Shown piece by piece: positions 4,876 through 5,920 of a stretch of DNA of 5,920 nucleotides. The stretch covers positions 1-5,920 of the forward strand of contig JAQVSW010000046.1 of the NCBI GenBank assembly GCA_028700345.1, written 5' to 3'. A program made the translations under genes and the position numbers. Origin of the DNA: Candidatus Shapirobacteria bacterium. Lineage in GTDB: Bacteria; Patescibacteriota; Microgenomatia; UBA12405. How positions within the stretch are numbered: the first letter of the stretch is position 1; the number at the start of each line of letters is the position of its first letter. Under the pieces are notes generated by a model. That model saw nothing but the letters and a program-made list of their open reading frames with translations. It did not search any database and was not told where the DNA came from.

Positions 4876-5434
4876 AACTTCTCTCAATACTATCCTAACC
4901 TCCAAAACTAGAAGTAAACTTCTGTGTATTTTTTTTGAAAATCCCCGTGAGCTTTTTTATGTTCGTCAGCTTGTTCGTTTATCGGGTGAAGAAATTAATT
5001 CAGTTCGTCGCGAGCTGGCTAACCTTAAAAAAGTAAATATTTTACTTTCTGAAAGTCGGGGCAATCGTCTTTATTACACTCCCAATTCTCACCACCATCT
5101 CTTTAACTCTCTTCTTTTTTTGGCTTACCGTAATTCTGATTTAGCGCAGAAGCTCGACAAGGCGAGGCTCCTTTTAGTATCTTATCATTTTCTTTTGTGG
5201 CAAAAAGCCCGCCCTGATTCTATTGATTTGATTATTGTTGGTGATTTACCGCTCCGTACCGTTGAAAATGCTATTTCCGCCGAAGAAAGAAAACGTAATC
5301 TGGAAATAAATTATATGGTCATGGATCACCAAGAGCTCAAGCTTCGTCAAAATAAAAGAGATCCTTTTATTGTCGATTTCTTCCTTTCTTCGCCCTTTGT
5401 TATAATTGGTAATCCTGCTCTTCTTGAAAACTAA
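4865..5434 (+). CDS. Winged-helix protein with degenerate nucleotidyltransferase-like domain
   Basis: The 189-residue protein opens with an ArsR/MarR-like winged helix (about residues 8-72). Its recognition region is FYVRQLVRLSGEEINSVRRE and its wing is LLSESRGNRLYYTPN. After a helical linker, the C-terminal part (about 98-185) resembles minimal nucleotidyltransferases: DSIDLIIVGDLPL (118-130), LEINYMVMDHQEL (147-159) and DPFIVDFFLSSPFVIIGN (166-183). The catalytic GSxxxG motif is absent (the region reads LLLVSYHFLLW, 102-112) and the DxD is reduced to SID (119-121), so it should not transfer nucleotides; a DNA-binding or regulatory role is inferred. The ATG at 4865 lies 11 nt inside the DUF3048 gene, without Shine-Dalgarno, which indicates coupling. 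Its stop is immediately followed by the ATG of the AbrB-like gene. The family is common in CPR genomes as far as I know; the target is unknown. Confidence 0.78.
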   Translation: MKVETSLNTILTSKTRSKLLCIFFENPRELFYVRQLVRLSGEEINSVRRELANLKKVNILLSESRGNRLYYTPNSHHHLFNSLLFLAYRNSDLAQKLDKARLLLVSYHFLLWQKARPDSIDLIIVGDLPLRTVENAISAEERKRNLEINYMVMDHQELKLRQNKRDPFIVDFFLSSPFVIIGNPALLEN

Positions 5435-5626
5435 ATGGACAAAACCAGAAAAGTCATTAAAACCGGAAACTCTCTGGCTCTGACTATCCCCAACAAAGTC
5501 ATTAAATCTTTTGATATCAAAGAAGGGGATTTAGCCCAGTATAAAATTTCTTCTTCCAAGACCTCAATTACTTACACTTTTAGCGGTCATCCCCGTCAAC
5601 TATCCCTCGGTTATGCTGAAAAATAA
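5435..5626 (+). CDS. AbrB/SpoVT-fold (MazE-like) DNA-binding protein
   Basis: The 63-residue protein consists mainly of a SpoVT-AbrB swapped-hairpin domain: RKVIKTGNSLALTIPNKVI (5-23) followed by FDIKEGDLAQYKI (26-38). Such domains dimerise and bind DNA as transition-state regulators or as antitoxins of the MazE/VapB kind. A short basic tail (GHPRQLSLGYAEK) follows the domain. Its ATG directly follows the stop of the winged-helix gene with no gap, and its last 14 nt overlap the start of secD, so the three genes are tightly coupled. No recognisable MazF or PIN toxin lies next to it, which favours a regulator over a classical toxin-antitoxin pair. Confidence 0.88.
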   Translation: MDKTRKVIKTGNSLALTIPNKVIKSFDIKEGDLAQYKISSSKTSITYTFSGHPRQLSLGYAEK

Positions 5627-5920
5627 TCGTCGAACTCTCACCATTTTTTGGTCAATTATTGCTACGACTTTTTTATGTCTGATAGTTAATTTACCCGCAA
5701 ATTTTACCCTCTTTGGCCGTAGCTTTTATCGTCCAAATTTTTCTTTTAATCTTGGTTCCTATCAGTTTAGACCAAATTTAGATTTACGTTATGGTCTAGA
5801 TTTAGCCGGAGGGGCCTCTCTTTTATTTGAGATTGATACCTCGAAAACCAGTAGTGAAAACCTTCCCGATGCTCTCGAATCCCTTAAGACCAACATTGAA
5901 CGCCGAGTTAATTTATTTGG
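5613..5920 (+). CDS. secD: Protein translocase subunit SecD, N-terminal part
   Basis: The frame is open to the window end and gives the first 102 residues of SecD, which with SecF uses the proton gradient to help the SecYEG/SecA translocon pull proteins across the membrane. Visible are the first transmembrane helix (about residues 8-28), the P1 head start RYGLDLAGGASLLFEID (59-75), matching the family LGLDLxGG motif, and NIERRVNLFG at the edge, matching ERRVNxxG. The ATG at 5613 overlaps the AbrB-like gene by 14 nt and no other start precedes the helix; there is no Shine-Dalgarno, so translation is likely coupled. The remainder, and a likely secF, lie outside the window. Confidence 0.93.
   Translation, partial: MLKNNRRTLTIFWSIIATTFLCLIVNLPANFTLFGRSFYRPNFSFNLGSYQFRPNLDLRYGLDLAGGASLLFEIDTSKTSSENLPDALESLKTNIERRVNLF

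Noticed and set aside
5435..5626. AbrB-like protein as a classical antitoxin of a MazF/PIN toxin
   Set aside because: No MazF-like or PIN-domain frame is adjacent; neighbours are a winged-helix protein and secD.

Overview
The window is AT-rich and densely packed, and it looks like a chromosomal segment of a Patescibacteria/CPR bacterium, most likely a Microgenomates-type lineage. This is an inference, not proven. It rests on compact housekeeping genes with overlapping starts and stops, almost no Shine-Dalgarno motifs on the + strand, short GC-rich palindromes carried in frame inside conserved genes, and a gene set often seen in these genomes (DUF4446, DUF3048, winged-helix/nucleotidyltransferase-like protein, AbrB-like protein, secD). 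No phage, plasmid, IS element, CRISPR array or tRNA is visible.

Left block (1-2536, +): the 3' part of the ribosome-associated ATPase gene ychF, then miaA (tRNA A37 dimethylallyltransferase), then an AI-2E/PerM-family membrane protein. The genes overlap by 8 and 4 nt, so they probably form one translationally coupled operon. Three different palindromic elements lie in frame inside ychF and miaA.

Middle block (2537-3235, -): the RNase P RNA gene rnpB, which directly abuts the stop codon of the convergent transporter gene. Next come a bidirectional intrinsic terminator and two very small genes that were easy to miss. One encodes a 57-aa protein that resembles a DUF5679 zinc ribbon with all cysteines replaced; it has the only near-consensus Shine-Dalgarno in the window. 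The other encodes a single-pass membrane miniprotein of 36-41 aa.

Right block (3283-5920, +): a divergent operon of DUF4446 membrane protein, DUF3048 (YerB-like) exported protein, a winged-helix protein with a degenerate nucleotidyltransferase-like domain, an AbrB/SpoVT-fold protein, and the start of secD, cut by the window edge. From DUF3048 onward the reading frames overlap or touch (11-nt overlap, 0-nt gap, 14-nt overlap). The block joins cell-envelope and secretion functions with two putative small DNA-binding proteins. The two divergent blocks start from back-to-back extended -10 promoter candidates in a 62-nt intergenic gap.

The most unusual points are the in-frame palindromes in essential genes, the cysteine-less DUF5679-like protein, the catalytically degenerate nucleotidyltransferase domain coupled to AbrB and secD, and the very tight rnpB arrangement.
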